Shown here in pieces: positions 32,944-41,737 of a stretch of DNA of 64,000 nt; the first letter of the stretch is position 1; each line of letters opens with the position of its first letter. Under the pieces are notes generated by a model. The model had not been told where the DNA came from. It was given only the letters and a program-made list of their open reading frames with translations, and did no database searches. A program made the position numbers and the translations under genes. The DNA comes from Streptomyces sp. CC0208 (GTDB lineage: Bacteria; Actinomycetota; Actinomycetes; Streptomycetales; Streptomycetaceae), in contig NZ_CP031969.1 of NCBI RefSeq assembly GCF_003443735.1, positions 5,890,001 to 5,954,000 of the forward strand, in the 5' to 3' direction.

Positions 32944-34461
32944 ATGCGCGTACAACGAAGAGGGTGGCGTACAGGGCTCGCCGTCGTCCTGGCGGTCGGC
33001 GGCGCGGTCGCCCTGCCCGCCACCGCGGGGGCCGCGGCCGCCCCGCACCAGGTGCGGGACGACTTCAACGGGGACGGCTACGCGGACCTCGCGGTGGCCG
33101 CGCCCGACGGGACCGTCGCCGGGAGGGCGAAGGCCGGGTTCGTCGGCGTGCTGTACGGCTCGGCGAGCGGTCTGAAGTCCTCGACGAAGCAGGTGTTCAG
33201 CCAGAACACGGCGGGCGTCCCCGGCGGTTCCGAGGCGGGCGACCGGTTCGGCAGCGCGCTCACCACCGCCGACCTGGACCGGGACGGGTACACCGACCTG
33301 ATCGTGGGCGTGGGCGGCGAGGACAGCGGTTCCGGCCGGGTGCAGGTCGTCTGGGGCGGCGCCCGCGGTCTGGCGGGCGGTGCCACCCTCGCCTCCGGTG
33401 CTGCCGGCGACCGGCTCGGCGCCCAGGGACACCTCGCGGTGGGGGACGTCGACGGGGACGGCGCGACCGATCTGCTGACGGCGGTGGACCAGTACGGCCT
33501 GGTGGTGTCCGGCGGCCCCTTCACCCGCTCCGGCTCCGCCACCGGGGAGCGCCAGGTGGTGAAGGACAGGTACGCAAGCCGCGTCCTCGACCTCGACGTC
33601 GGCGACCTCAACGGCGACGGGATCACCGACGTCGTGGCCGCCCAGACCGGCACCGACACCTTCGACTCCCGGCGAATCGCGTACTGGTGGGGCACCAAGG
33701 ACGGCCTCACGCCCTGGACCCTGGTCTGGGACATCGACGGTGCCGCGCTCCAGGGCGGTGAGAACCTCGCCGTCGGGGACGTGAACCGGGACGGCTACGC
33801 CGACATCGTGGTGGGCCGGGCCGTCGACGGCTACGAGAGCGACCATGACGCCTACCGCGCCAAGGGCGGCCGCGTCGCCTGGATACCCGGCACCTCGGGT
33901 GCTCCTGACGGTGTGTCGGCCCAGTTCGTCAACCAGGACAACCCCGGCGTCCCCGGCACCGCCGAGAAGGGCGACCGCTTCGGCACCGACGTGCAGCTCG
34001 CCGACGTCGACGGGGACGGGTACCTCGACGTGGTCACCGGCGTGCCCGGCGAGGACCTGGGCCCCGCCACCGCACCGAACTCCGTCAAGGACGCCGGCGC
34101 GGTCGTCGTGCTCAGCGGCCGGGCCGACGGGCTGACCGGGGTGGGCTCCCACCAGGTGGTCACGCAGGACAGTCCGGGGGTCCCCGGGGCCAGCGAGAAG
34201 GGCGACGCCTTCGGCGGGGCGGTCCATGTGGGTGACGCGAACGGCGACGGACTGGCCGACGTCGCGGTCGGCGCGCCCGGCGAGAACGCGGGCGCCGGGT
34301 CCGTGTGGTCCTTCCGCTCCCGCGCGGAGTACGTGGTCTCGCCCGGTGGTGTACCGATTCCGGCCACCGTTCTGGGGCCGAACGGCACGTTCACCTTCGG
34401 CCACACTCTCCTCGGCACCACCGCGGCGAAGGCCCGTCTGGGCTCGGAATTCGCCAACTAG
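32944..34461 (+). CDS. Secreted FG-GAP/VCBS repeat protein
   Basis: A 505-aa exported protein with an N-terminal signal peptide (RRGWRTGLAVVLAVGGAVAL followed by an Ala-rich cleavage region). The mature part is a beta-propeller of integrin-alpha-like FG-GAP repeats with calcium loops: DFNGDGYADL, DLDRDGYTDL, DVDGDGATDL, DLNGDGITDV, DVNRDGYADI, DVDGDGYLDV and DANGDGLADV, seven in all. Such proteins are common among Streptomyces secreted proteins and their ligand is unknown. The ATG at 32944 follows GGAAGGACGAGG, part of which lies in a hairpin. Confidence 0.88.
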   Translation: MRVQRRGWRTGLAVVLAVGGAVALPATAGAAAAPHQVRDDFNGDGYADLAVAAPDGTVAGRAKAGFVGVLYGSASGLKSSTKQVFSQNTAGVPGGSEAGDRFGSALTTADLDRDGYTDLIVGVGGEDSGSGRVQVVWGGARGLAGGATLASGAAGDRLGAQGHLAVGDVDGDGATDLLTAVDQYGLVVSGGPFTRSGSATGERQVVKDRYASRVLDLDVGDLNGDGITDVVAAQTGTDTFDSRRIAYWWGTKDGLTPWTLVWDIDGAALQGGENLAVGDVNRDGYADIVVGRAVDGYESDHDAYRAKGGRVAWIPGTSGAPDGVSAQFVNQDNPGVPGTAEKGDRFGTDVQLADVDGDGYLDVVTGVPGEDLGPATAPNSVKDAGAVVVLSGRADGLTGVGSHQVVTQDSPGVPGASEKGDAFGGAVHVGDANGDGLADVAVGAPGENAGAGSVWSFRSRAEYVVSPGGVPIPATVLGPNGTFTFGHTLLGTTAAKARLGSEFAN

Positions 34462-34496
34462 AACCCAAAAGATCGTCAGTCGGCAGTGTCCTGAAG

Positions 34497-34546
34497 GCCG
34501 TTGCGCCGGGATCACGTTCATCATGTGATACCCGAGTCGCAACGGC
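34497..34546 (+). terminator. Terminator after the FG-GAP gene
   Basis: Perfect 9-bp outer stem GCCGTTGCG/CGCAACGGC continued by an inner CGGGATCAC/GTGATACCCG stem with one bulge, followed by the pyrimidine-rich TCTTCTGTTGTCT. Confidence 0.8.
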
Positions 34547-34663
34547 TCTTCTGTTGTCTACCTATTTGTCATGCACGCGAACACTCTGGTTCAACGCACG
34601 GATCACCCCGAAGCGTGAGCTTCCAGGGTGCCCAAGAGGTCAGCGACGTAAGGGAGTTCGCCC

Positions 34664-36214
34664 ATGTACGGAGCAGCATCACCCGGCCGACGCCGCTTTC
34701 TGACCGCCGGCGCCGCCGTGCTCGGCGCCGCCGCCTCCGCCCAGCTGTGGCTGCCGGGCACCGCGCGAGCGGCGGAGCCCCCGCTGCCCGACGGGGTGTT
34801 CAGCCTCGGGGTGTCCTCCGGTGACCCGCTGCCCGACGGCATCGTGCTGTGGACGCGGCTCGCCCCCGATCCGCTGAACGGGGGAGGCATGCCCGACCGG
34901 GTGGTGCCGGTCGAGTGGGAGCTCGCCGAGGACGAGCGCTTCAGAAAGGTGGTCCGCCGGGGCACCGCCCAGGCCCTGCCCGCGTACGGGCACAGCGTCC
35001 ACGTCGACGTACGGGGCCTGCGCGCGGGCCGTACGTACTGGTACCGCTTCCGCGCCGACGGCCAGCTCTCACGCACCGGCCGCACCCGCACCGCCCCCGC
35101 CCGGCACAGCTCCGGCGGCAGCCTCCGGGTCGCGCTCGCCTCCTGCCAGAACTGGCAGAACGGCTACTTCACCCCGTACGCCGACATGCTGGACCAGGAC
35201 CCCGACGTCGTGCTGTTCGTCGGCGACTACATCTACGAGTCGGCACCGTCGTCTGCGGGTCCGCGCCGGCACGAGGGCACGGGGGAGCCGTACAGCCTCG
35301 TCCAGTACCGCAACCGGTACGCCCAGTACCGCACCGACCCGGACCTCGCCGAGATCCACGCGAACGCGCCCTGGGTGGTCACCTTCGACGACCACGAGGT
35401 CGACAACGACTGGGCCGGCGAGATTCCGCAGGACCCCGCCAAGCAGCCGCACGACGCCTTCGTGGCCCGGCTGACGGCGGCCTTCCAGGCGTACTACGAG
35501 CACATGCCGGTGCGCGCCACCGCCGTCCCGAACGGCCCGCACATCCAGATGTACCGGCGGCTGGAGTTCGGCCGCCTGGTCCGGCTGAACGTGCTGGACA
35601 CCCGGCAGTTCCGCAGCGACCAGGTCACCAGCCAGGCCGCCGCGCAGGACCCCTCGCTCACCATGCTCGGCGCCGAGCAGAAGCAGTGGCTGCTGGACTC
35701 GCTGCACGGCTCACCGGCCCGCTGGAACCTCATCGCCTCGCAGATCATGATGGCCGAGACCGACATCCTGCCCGGCGAGGGCAAGCTCTGGTACTACGAC
35801 GCCTGGGACGGCTACCAGGTCGAACGCAACGCCCTCCTGGAGGAGTTCAGGAGCGTGCGCAACCCGGTCGTGCTCTCCGGCGACCGCCACCTCACGATGA
35901 TCAGCGACCTCAAGGAGGACTACGCCGACCCGTCCTCCCGGGTCGTCGGCGCCGAGTTCGTCGGTACGTCCATCTCCAGCAACGGCGACCAGGACCAGGC
36001 CGCCTTCCACGCCCAGTGGGACCCGCTCATGGCCGACAACCCGCACTGGAAGTTCATCGACGCCCACCGCGGCTACCACCTCTTCGACATCGACCGGTAC
36101 GGCATCGACGCGCAGGTCAGGGCCGTGGACACGGTGGTCAGGCCGGAGGCGACGGCGAGCACGCTGGCGCAGCTGCGGGTGGACGCGGGCAAGCCGGGGG
36201 TACGGCCCGCGTGA
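34664..36214 (+). CDS. phoD: PhoD-family alkaline phosphatase/phosphodiesterase
   Basis: Secreted calcium-dependent phosphatase/phosphodiesterase of the PhoD family, 516 aa. The N-terminus is a Tat signal (GRRRFLTAGAAVLGAA, cleavage near TARA-AEP). An N-terminal Ig-like domain (VFSLGVSSGDPLPDGIVLWTRL in parts) precedes the catalytic domain with FVGDYIYE, FDDHEVDNDW and VVLSGDRHLTM, which supply the metal ligands. PhoD enzymes attack phosphodiesters including teichoic-acid backbones, which fits the neighbouring wall-polymer genes. AAGGGAG precedes the ATG by 7 nt. I could not find a convincing PHO box upstream. Confidence 0.93.
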   Translation: MYGAASPGRRRFLTAGAAVLGAAASAQLWLPGTARAAEPPLPDGVFSLGVSSGDPLPDGIVLWTRLAPDPLNGGGMPDRVVPVEWELAEDERFRKVVRRGTAQALPAYGHSVHVDVRGLRAGRTYWYRFRADGQLSRTGRTRTAPARHSSGGSLRVALASCQNWQNGYFTPYADMLDQDPDVVLFVGDYIYESAPSSAGPRRHEGTGEPYSLVQYRNRYAQYRTDPDLAEIHANAPWVVTFDDHEVDNDWAGEIPQDPAKQPHDAFVARLTAAFQAYYEHMPVRATAVPNGPHIQMYRRLEFGRLVRLNVLDTRQFRSDQVTSQAAAQDPSLTMLGAEQKQWLLDSLHGSPARWNLIASQIMMAETDILPGEGKLWYYDAWDGYQVERNALLEEFRSVRNPVVLSGDRHLTMISDLKEDYADPSSRVVGAEFVGTSISSNGDQDQAAFHAQWDPLMADNPHWKFIDAHRGYHLFDIDRYGIDAQVRAVDTVVRPEATASTLAQLRVDAGKPGVRPA

Positions 36215-36585
36215 GGACCGCCGAGCAGCCCAACCCCGAACAGCTCCTCGGGCTGCCCGAGAATCTCCTCCGGCCCGTTCCGGACGCCGCGAATCGTTCT
36301 CTTGCTCTCACCGAGACCGAAATGCTGCGGAATCTTAACAAGGAATTCCGTGGCAATGGACTGACGGACGAGTTGTATTCCAAGCTTGTCCGCAACGGTG
36401 CCGTCATGCATATGAAGAACGCGTGCAGCCCCTCGCCCGAGGACGTGAAGATCCTCACTCCGAAGTGGGCCGTCGAGGTGGGCGTGCGGATCATCGGCGA
36501 TCCCGGGCTCATGTCCGCCGCGCCGAGGACGCCCGCCCTGGACGGGATCCCGGCCCCGGTCGTCGTTACCGGCAGTGCAAGATGA
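36211..36585 (+). pseudogene. Remnant of a sulfotransferase-like gene (3' end)
   Basis: A 124-codon frame from GTG 36211, overlapping the phoD stop by 4 nt (GTGA). It has no domain of its own. The segment NRSLALTETEMLRNLNKEF and the following ELYSKLVRNGAV resemble the C-terminal region of larger actinobacterial sulfotransferase- or LPS-modification-like proteins, so the catalytic front half appears to be missing. Base composition in the middle is lower in GC than its neighbours. It could still be translated by coupling to phoD. Identification rests on memory of that C-terminal pattern, so I hold it loosely. Confidence 0.45.
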
Positions 36586-36691
36586 ATGACAGGTAGCGCG
36601 TACATATGCAGTGAACGGCGGTCACCTTGCACAGCGGTAACCGCAAGTGGGACCATTTCCTCGTTCCCTGTCGCCCCGAGGTAGGTCTTCT

Positions 36692-38191
36692 GTGTCCCAG
36701 CACATCGCCAAGCCCCGTACCACCGCAGTGATCCTGGCCGGTGGTACCGGTCAGCGGGTGGGTCTCTCGATCCCCAAGCAGCTGCTGAAGATCGCCGGCA
36801 AGGCAGTCATCGAGCACACCCTGACCACCTTTGAGAAGGCCGACTCCATCGACGACATCATCGTCCTGATGGCGCCGGGCTACGTGCCCGACATAGAGAA
36901 GATCGTCGCCAAGGCCGGGTTCACGAAGGTCAAGAAGATCATCGAGGGTGGCTCCACCCGGAACGAGACCACCGAGCGCGCCATCGCGGCCCTCGGTGAG
37001 GACCTGGCCGAGGGCGAGGACCTCAACGTCCTGTTCCACGACGCCGTGCGCCCGCTGCTCTCGCGGCGCGTGATCGACGACTGCGTGGTCGCCCTGGAGC
37101 GCTTCCAGGCCGTCGACGTCGCCATCCCGTCCGCGGACACCATCATCGTCACGCGCAAGCACGGCGACGACGGCGAGTTCATCACCGAGATCCCGGACCG
37201 CTCCCGGCTGCGCCGCGGCCAGACCCCGCAGGCCTTCAAGCTGTCCACCATCAAGCGCGCCTACGAGGTCGCCGCCGGGGACCCCAACTTCCAGGCCACG
37301 GACGACTGTTCGGTCGTGCTCAAGTACCTGCCGGACGTGCCGATCCACGTCGTCGCGGGTGACGAGTACAACATGAAGGTCACCCAGCCCGTCGACGTCT
37401 TCATCGCCGACAAGCTCTTCCAGCTCGCCTCGACCGCCGCTCCCGAGCAGGTCAGCGACGAGGCCTACCGCGAGCTGCTCAGCGGCAAGACCATCGTCGT
37501 CTTCGGCGGCTCCTACGGCATCGGCAAGGACATCGGCGAGCTCGCCGAGGCCTACGGCGCCAAGGTGTACGCGCTGGGCCGCTCCACCACCGGCACCCAC
37601 GTCGAGAACCCGGAGGAGGTCGACGACGCGCTGTCCAAGGCGTACGCCGAGACCGGGCGCATCGACTACGTCGTCAACACCGCGGGCGTGCTGCGCATCG
37701 GCAAGCTGGCGGAGACCGACAACGCCACCATCGAGGAGGCGCTGAAGGTCAACTACCTGGCCCCGGTGCAGATCGCGCGCTCCTCGTACAAGTACCTGGC
37801 GGAGACCAAGGGCCAGCTGCTGCTGTACACCTCCAGCAGCTACACCCGCGGCCGCGCCGAGTACAGCCTGTACTCCTCGACCAAGGCGGCGATGGTCAAC
37901 CTCACGCAGGCCCTGTCCGACGAATGGGCGGGTGACGGCGTCCGGGTGAACTGCATCAACCCCGAGCGCACCGCCACGCCCATGCGCACCAAGGCCTTCG
38001 GGCAGGAGCCCGCGGGCAGCCTGCTGTCCTCCGAGGCGGTGGCCCGCACCTCGCTCGACGTGCTGCTCTCCGAGCTGACGGGGCATGTCATCGACGTCCG
38101 CCAGCAGGACCCGACGGCCTCCGCGGGCCAGGCCTCCGGCTTCGAGGCCGCGCTGGCCAGTGTCCTGGACCGTCAGGATGGCGTGGCATAA
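36692..38191 (+). CDS. Bifunctional cytidylyltransferase/SDR reductase (CDP-ribitol synthase-like)
   Basis: A 499-aa fusion. Residues 1-235 are an IspD/TarI-type cytidylyltransferase: VILAGGTGQRVGLSIPKQLL, HDAVRPLLS, RGQTPQAFK and DDCSVV. Residues 265-490 are a short-chain dehydrogenase: VVFGGSYGIGKDIGELA (cofactor loop), VNTAGVLRIG, SSSYTRGRAEYSLYSSTKAA (Ser-Tyr-Lys triad). The same order is found in Haemophilus Bcs1/Acs1, which reduces ribulose-5-phosphate and makes CDP-ribitol. The product here is therefore probably CDP-ribitol or a related CDP-polyol, feeding the TagF-like enzyme downstream. GTG 36692 has GAGGTAGG upstream. Confidence 0.85.
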   Translation: MSQHIAKPRTTAVILAGGTGQRVGLSIPKQLLKIAGKAVIEHTLTTFEKADSIDDIIVLMAPGYVPDIEKIVAKAGFTKVKKIIEGGSTRNETTERAIAALGEDLAEGEDLNVLFHDAVRPLLSRRVIDDCVVALERFQAVDVAIPSADTIIVTRKHGDDGEFITEIPDRSRLRRGQTPQAFKLSTIKRAYEVAAGDPNFQATDDCSVVLKYLPDVPIHVVAGDEYNMKVTQPVDVFIADKLFQLASTAAPEQVSDEAYRELLSGKTIVVFGGSYGIGKDIGELAEAYGAKVYALGRSTTGTHVENPEEVDDALSKAYAETGRIDYVVNTAGVLRIGKLAETDNATIEEALKVNYLAPVQIARSSYKYLAETKGQLLLYTSSSYTRGRAEYSLYSSTKAAMVNLTQALSDEWAGDGVRVNCINPERTATPMRTKAFGQEPAGSLLSSEAVARTSLDVLLSELTGHVIDVRQQDPTASAGQASGFEAALASVLDRQDGVA

Positions 38192-38216
38192 TCAGGGACA
38201 AATAGTCTTCGGTAAA

Positions 38217-38265
38217 TTCAGGCCTCTGTGGCTGCCCGTTCCTGGCGCATTCACAGGGGCCTGAA
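38217..38265 (+). terminator. Hairpin between the CDP-polyol synthase and tagF-like genes
   Basis: A 14-bp stem, TTCAGGCCTCTGTG (38217-38230) with CACAGGGGCCTGAA (38252-38265), containing a single T-G pair, loop 21 nt. It begins 26 nt after the stop codon. Partial read-through would still allow co-expression. Confidence 0.65.
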
Positions 38266-38322
38266 GCCTTAAGCACCGTTTAATTCGTAAACAACCGGCA
38301 TCCCTCCCAGAGCAGGTTTTCA

Positions 38323-40380
38323 GTGATAAGCACTGCTATTCGCGTCGCCCGGGTGGGCAGCGCGGCCGAGCTGGTCGCGGCGGTCCTCATGCTGGCGGGT
38401 TTCCCCGCCATAATGGTGGCCGCGCTCATCCCGAGCGTCCCCGCCTTCGCGGCCGCGACCGCCGTCACGTACCTTGCGGACCACTATCTGCACCGCAAGG
38501 GCAGTTATCTGATCAACCGCCTCAGCAAGGTGCGCGCCGGACTCTCGATCCGCTTCCTGATCAGACAGCTCCTGCTGATCCTGCTGCTGGCCCGGCTCGA
38601 CCTCTCCAACAACCTGATCTTCTACGGGGCCACCGCCTGCTTCATCGCGTTCTACGGCCTCCAGGCCCCGCACGGCGCGCTGGTCACGCTGATCCGCAAC
38701 CGCCGCCGGCTCCCGGTCGCCACCCGCAACGTCGACCTGGCCTCCCGCCTCCGCATCCCGGACGCCCCGCCGCTGGGCCTGCTGAACCGGTCGGCCGAGA
38801 AGATGCTCCACCTCGACCTCGCGGCCGTGGTCGGCATACTCGTCGCCGCCGCGATGGACTCGACGCTGCCGGGCTTCATCGGCATCGGCGTGACGATAGT
38901 GCTCGGCTCCCTGTACGTCCTCGCGCTGATGCCGTACGTGCGGGGCAAGAAGGTCCCGCCGAACGCGGACAAGGTGCTCGCCAAAGTCGACGAATGGCTG
39001 CGCGACTACCAGCCGGAGACGGTGCTCTACTTCTCCGGCTCCAAGGACTCCGTCTATCAGGTCAACATGTGGCTGGAGACCATGGAGCAGCTGGACTCCC
39101 GGCCGCTGATCATCCTGCGTGAGCGCGTCATCCTGCAGAACCTCGCGCCCACCACGGTCCCCGTCATCTGCGTGCCCGGAGGGGTGCACCTGATGAACAT
39201 GGACCTGTCCTCGGTGCGCGTCGCGCTGTACGCGGCGAACGTCGGCAAGAACATCCACCTGCTGCGCGTGCCCACCATGAAGCACGTCTTCATCGGCCAC
39301 GGCGACAGCGACAAGCTGGCGAGCGTCAACCCGTTCAGCAAGGCCTACGACGAGGTGTGGGTGGCGGGCCGGGCCGGCCGCGACCGCTACGCCATCGCCG
39401 ACGTCGGTGTCCGCGACGAGGACATCGTCGAGGTGGGCCGCCCGCAGCTGGCGCCGATCCAGAACGGGCAGGGCGTGCCCGAGGACCGGATGGCGACCGT
39501 GCTCTACGCGCCCACCTGGGAGGGCTGGGACGGCAACCCGGGCAACACCTCGCTGATGCTGGCCGGCGAGAACATCGTGCAGAAGCTGCTGCAGGCCGAC
39601 CCGCCGGTCCGCGTCCTCTACAAGCCGCACCCCTTCACCGGCACGGTCCTGCCCAAGGCGGGCGCCGCGCACCAGAAGGTCACCGCGCTGATCGAGAAGG
39701 CCGCCGCCGAGCGCGCCACGGACCCCCGCTTCCAGGCCGACGCGAGTGTGACGGCCGCGGCCAAGGCCGAGCTCGCCCGCATCGAGGCGCGGCTCGCCGC
39801 CCTGGTCGGCAGTGGCGGCGACAAGGGCGACGAGGCCGAGGCCTCTCGTGACGGTGTGGTCGACGTGGCCAAGCACGAGGAGATCGCCCGGCTGCGCGGC
39901 GAGTGGAACGACGCGTACTGGCGTGCCTTCCCGGTGTGGGAGCACCGGGTGGTCACGGGCGCCGAACCGCGGCTGTACGACTGCTTCAACGTCTCCGACG
40001 CGATGGTCTCCGACATCTCCAGCGTGGTCTCCGACTTCATCGCGAGCGGCAAGCCGTACGCGGTCACGGACTCCGCGGAGCTGGGTGTGGAGGAGTTCAA
40101 GCGGCAGAACACCGCGGTGCGGGCGGCCACGATCCTGTCCAACAAGGCCACCGAGCTGGGCGAGCTGCTGGACGCGGTCCGTGATCCGGCGGCCGACCTG
40201 CTGGCCGAGGACCGCGTGGAGCTCAAGCAGTACCTGCTCGGACCGGACGAGCCCACGTCCATCGAGCAGTTCAACACCGCGGTGGCCAACCTCGCGATCA
40301 AGGCCGAGGCACGCAACGTCGGCCAGGAGTCACGGGCGGCGGCCTCCGCGGCGGAGGCCGAGGCCACGACCAAGGCCTGA
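38323..40380 (+). CDS. TagF-like CDP-glycerol/ribitol phosphotransferase 1
   Basis: A 685-aa polymerase of the CDP-glycerol glycerophosphotransferase family that transfers polyol-phosphate from a CDP-donor. The N-terminal ~210 residues contain several hydrophobic segments, so unlike Bacillus TagF it is anchored by its N-terminus. Catalytic motifs are FIGHGDSDKLAS and KPHPFTG (the two essential His), with APTWEGWDGNPGNTS between them and SDISSVVSDFIASGKPYAV near the end. It follows the CDP-ribitol-like synthase, the natural donor supplier. GTG start; the ribosome site (AGAGCAGG) is modest. Confidence 0.85.
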   Translation: MISTAIRVARVGSAAELVAAVLMLAGFPAIMVAALIPSVPAFAAATAVTYLADHYLHRKGSYLINRLSKVRAGLSIRFLIRQLLLILLLARLDLSNNLIFYGATACFIAFYGLQAPHGALVTLIRNRRRLPVATRNVDLASRLRIPDAPPLGLLNRSAEKMLHLDLAAVVGILVAAAMDSTLPGFIGIGVTIVLGSLYVLALMPYVRGKKVPPNADKVLAKVDEWLRDYQPETVLYFSGSKDSVYQVNMWLETMEQLDSRPLIILRERVILQNLAPTTVPVICVPGGVHLMNMDLSSVRVALYAANVGKNIHLLRVPTMKHVFIGHGDSDKLASVNPFSKAYDEVWVAGRAGRDRYAIADVGVRDEDIVEVGRPQLAPIQNGQGVPEDRMATVLYAPTWEGWDGNPGNTSLMLAGENIVQKLLQADPPVRVLYKPHPFTGTVLPKAGAAHQKVTALIEKAAAERATDPRFQADASVTAAAKAELARIEARLAALVGSGGDKGDEAEASRDGVVDVAKHEEIARLRGEWNDAYWRAFPVWEHRVVTGAEPRLYDCFNVSDAMVSDISSVVSDFIASGKPYAVTDSAELGVEEFKRQNTAVRAATILSNKATELGELLDAVRDPAADLLAEDRVELKQYLLGPDEPTSIEQFNTAVANLAIKAEARNVGQESRAAASAAEAEATTKA

Positions 40381-40397
40381 CCTCCCCTTCGTAAAGA

Positions 40398-40439
40398 AAG
40401 GGCCCGGTTTTCGGGGGTGATCCCGAAAACCGGGCCCTT
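40398..40439 (+). terminator. Strong terminator after tagF-like 1
   Basis: A perfect 18-bp stem (AAGGGCCCGGTTTTCGGG and its complement) with a 6-nt loop, 18 nt after the stop codon. Rich in GC with an A-tract on the left arm and TTCC after the right arm. Confidence 0.92.
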
Positions 40440-40543
40440 CCCGCGTATGTCCCAGTGCCGGAAGCAACTTTTGCCCCCGGTCGGCCGTCTAGGGGATTGC
40501 CCCTGAGCGGATTCGGGGGAAACGGACCGTTACTGGGGAAGAA

Positions 40544-41737
40544 GTGACCGTTGTGCAGCCTGATGTGACCGTTGTCATCGGGGCCTACGAGGCGATGCCG
40601 TACCTGGTCGACTGCCTGGCCTCCGTCGAGGCGCAGACGATCGGTCACGCGCGCATCGAGGTCATCGCGGTCGACGACGGCTCGGCGGACGGCACCGGCG
40701 AGTACCTGGAGGAGTTCGCCGCGCGCACGTCCCTCGACGTCACGGTGATCCGGCAGGACAACTCCGGCGGCCCCAGCGGCCCGCGCAACGTCGGTCTGGG
40801 CAAGGCGACCGGGCGGTACGTCTTCTTCCTGGACGCCGACGACCGGCTCGGCCCCGAGGCTCTGGAGCGGATGGTCGCGATGGCCGACCGCAACGGCACG
40901 GACGTCGTCCTCGGCCGGGTCGAGGGCGTCAACCGCAAGCCGCCGACGTCGATGTGGGGACAGAGCCTGGAGCGCACCGACGTCTTCTCCTCCAACATCA
41001 AGTTCACGCTGAGCGCGCAGAAGCTGTTCCGCCGCGCGTTCCTCGAACGGCACAGCATGCGCTTCGACGAGTCCCTGTGGACCGGCGAGGACGCCCTGTT
41101 CACCATGGAGGCCTATCTGCGGGCCGACGGCGTCTCCGTGATCGCCGACCACACCTGCTACTACCTGGTGGGCCGCGAGGACGGCAAGCACGTCACCAGG
41201 ACCGGCAGCCACACCCTGCGCTTCGACTCCGCGCGCGCCCTGATGACCCTGATCGCCGACATGGTCCCGCCGGGCGCGAGACGCGACGCGCTGATGGTCC
41301 GCCCCTTCCTCGTCACCCTGCTCCCGCAGTTCGGCCCGAAGTTCCTCAAGGACGGCGAGGCGGTCCGCCAGGAGAAGCTGGAGCTGGCGAAGCCCCTGGT
41401 GGACGCCTACTGGACCGGCGAGGTGGCCCACCGCCTCCGGGTCCACGAACGTCTGCGGCTCCAGCTGGTGGCGATGGGCCGCCCGGACCTCCTGGTGGAG
41501 GTCCTGGAGTTCATGAGGGCGAAGAAGACCCCGCAGCCGGTGCTGGAGAAGGGCGGCCGCCGGGTGTATTTCGCCTACCCGTTCTTCCGCGATCGGTCGA
41601 CGGGCCTGCCCGACTCCGTCTACCTGGCCGAGCCGCGCGAGGCCCGGGAGGTGCCGGGCTACCGGGAGGTCGGCGTCGACCAGTTGCTGCGGCGGGCGGT
41701 CCGCAAGGCGCGCCGGGTCCTCACTCCGGCAGCGTGA
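40544..41737 (+). CDS. Family 2 glycosyltransferase
   Basis: A 397-aa GT2 enzyme with the GT-A fold at residues 1-115: DVTVVIGAYEAMPYLVDCLASV, VDDGSADGTGEYL, PSGPRNVGLGKATGRY and FFLDADDRLGPEALERM. A helical C-terminal half follows (residues 120-330), ending in a basic tail. It shares the general plan of the larger transferase in the rhamnose operon but lacks the long beta-rich module. GTG 40544 follows GGGGAA. Its 3' end overlaps the convergent tagF-like 2 gene by 17 nt. Probable role: sugar decoration or linkage-unit synthesis of the wall polymer. Confidence 0.82.
   Translation: MTVVQPDVTVVIGAYEAMPYLVDCLASVEAQTIGHARIEVIAVDDGSADGTGEYLEEFAARTSLDVTVIRQDNSGGPSGPRNVGLGKATGRYVFFLDADDRLGPEALERMVAMADRNGTDVVLGRVEGVNRKPPTSMWGQSLERTDVFSSNIKFTLSAQKLFRRAFLERHSMRFDESLWTGEDALFTMEAYLRADGVSVIADHTCYYLVGREDGKHVTRTGSHTLRFDSARALMTLIADMVPPGARRDALMVRPFLVTLLPQFGPKFLKDGEAVRQEKLELAKPLVDAYWTGEVAHRLRVHERLRLQLVAMGRPDLLVEVLEFMRAKKTPQPVLEKGGRRVYFAYPFFRDRSTGLPDSVYLAEPREAREVPGYREVGVDQLLRRAVRKARRVLTPAA

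Noticed and set aside
34511..34663. PHO-box-like sequence upstream of phoD
   Set aside because: GTTCATCATGT and GTTCAACGCAC resemble half units of a PHO box, but no two adjacent 11-nt repeats are in register; the closest TCA repeats are 12 nt apart, so a PhoP site is not supported.
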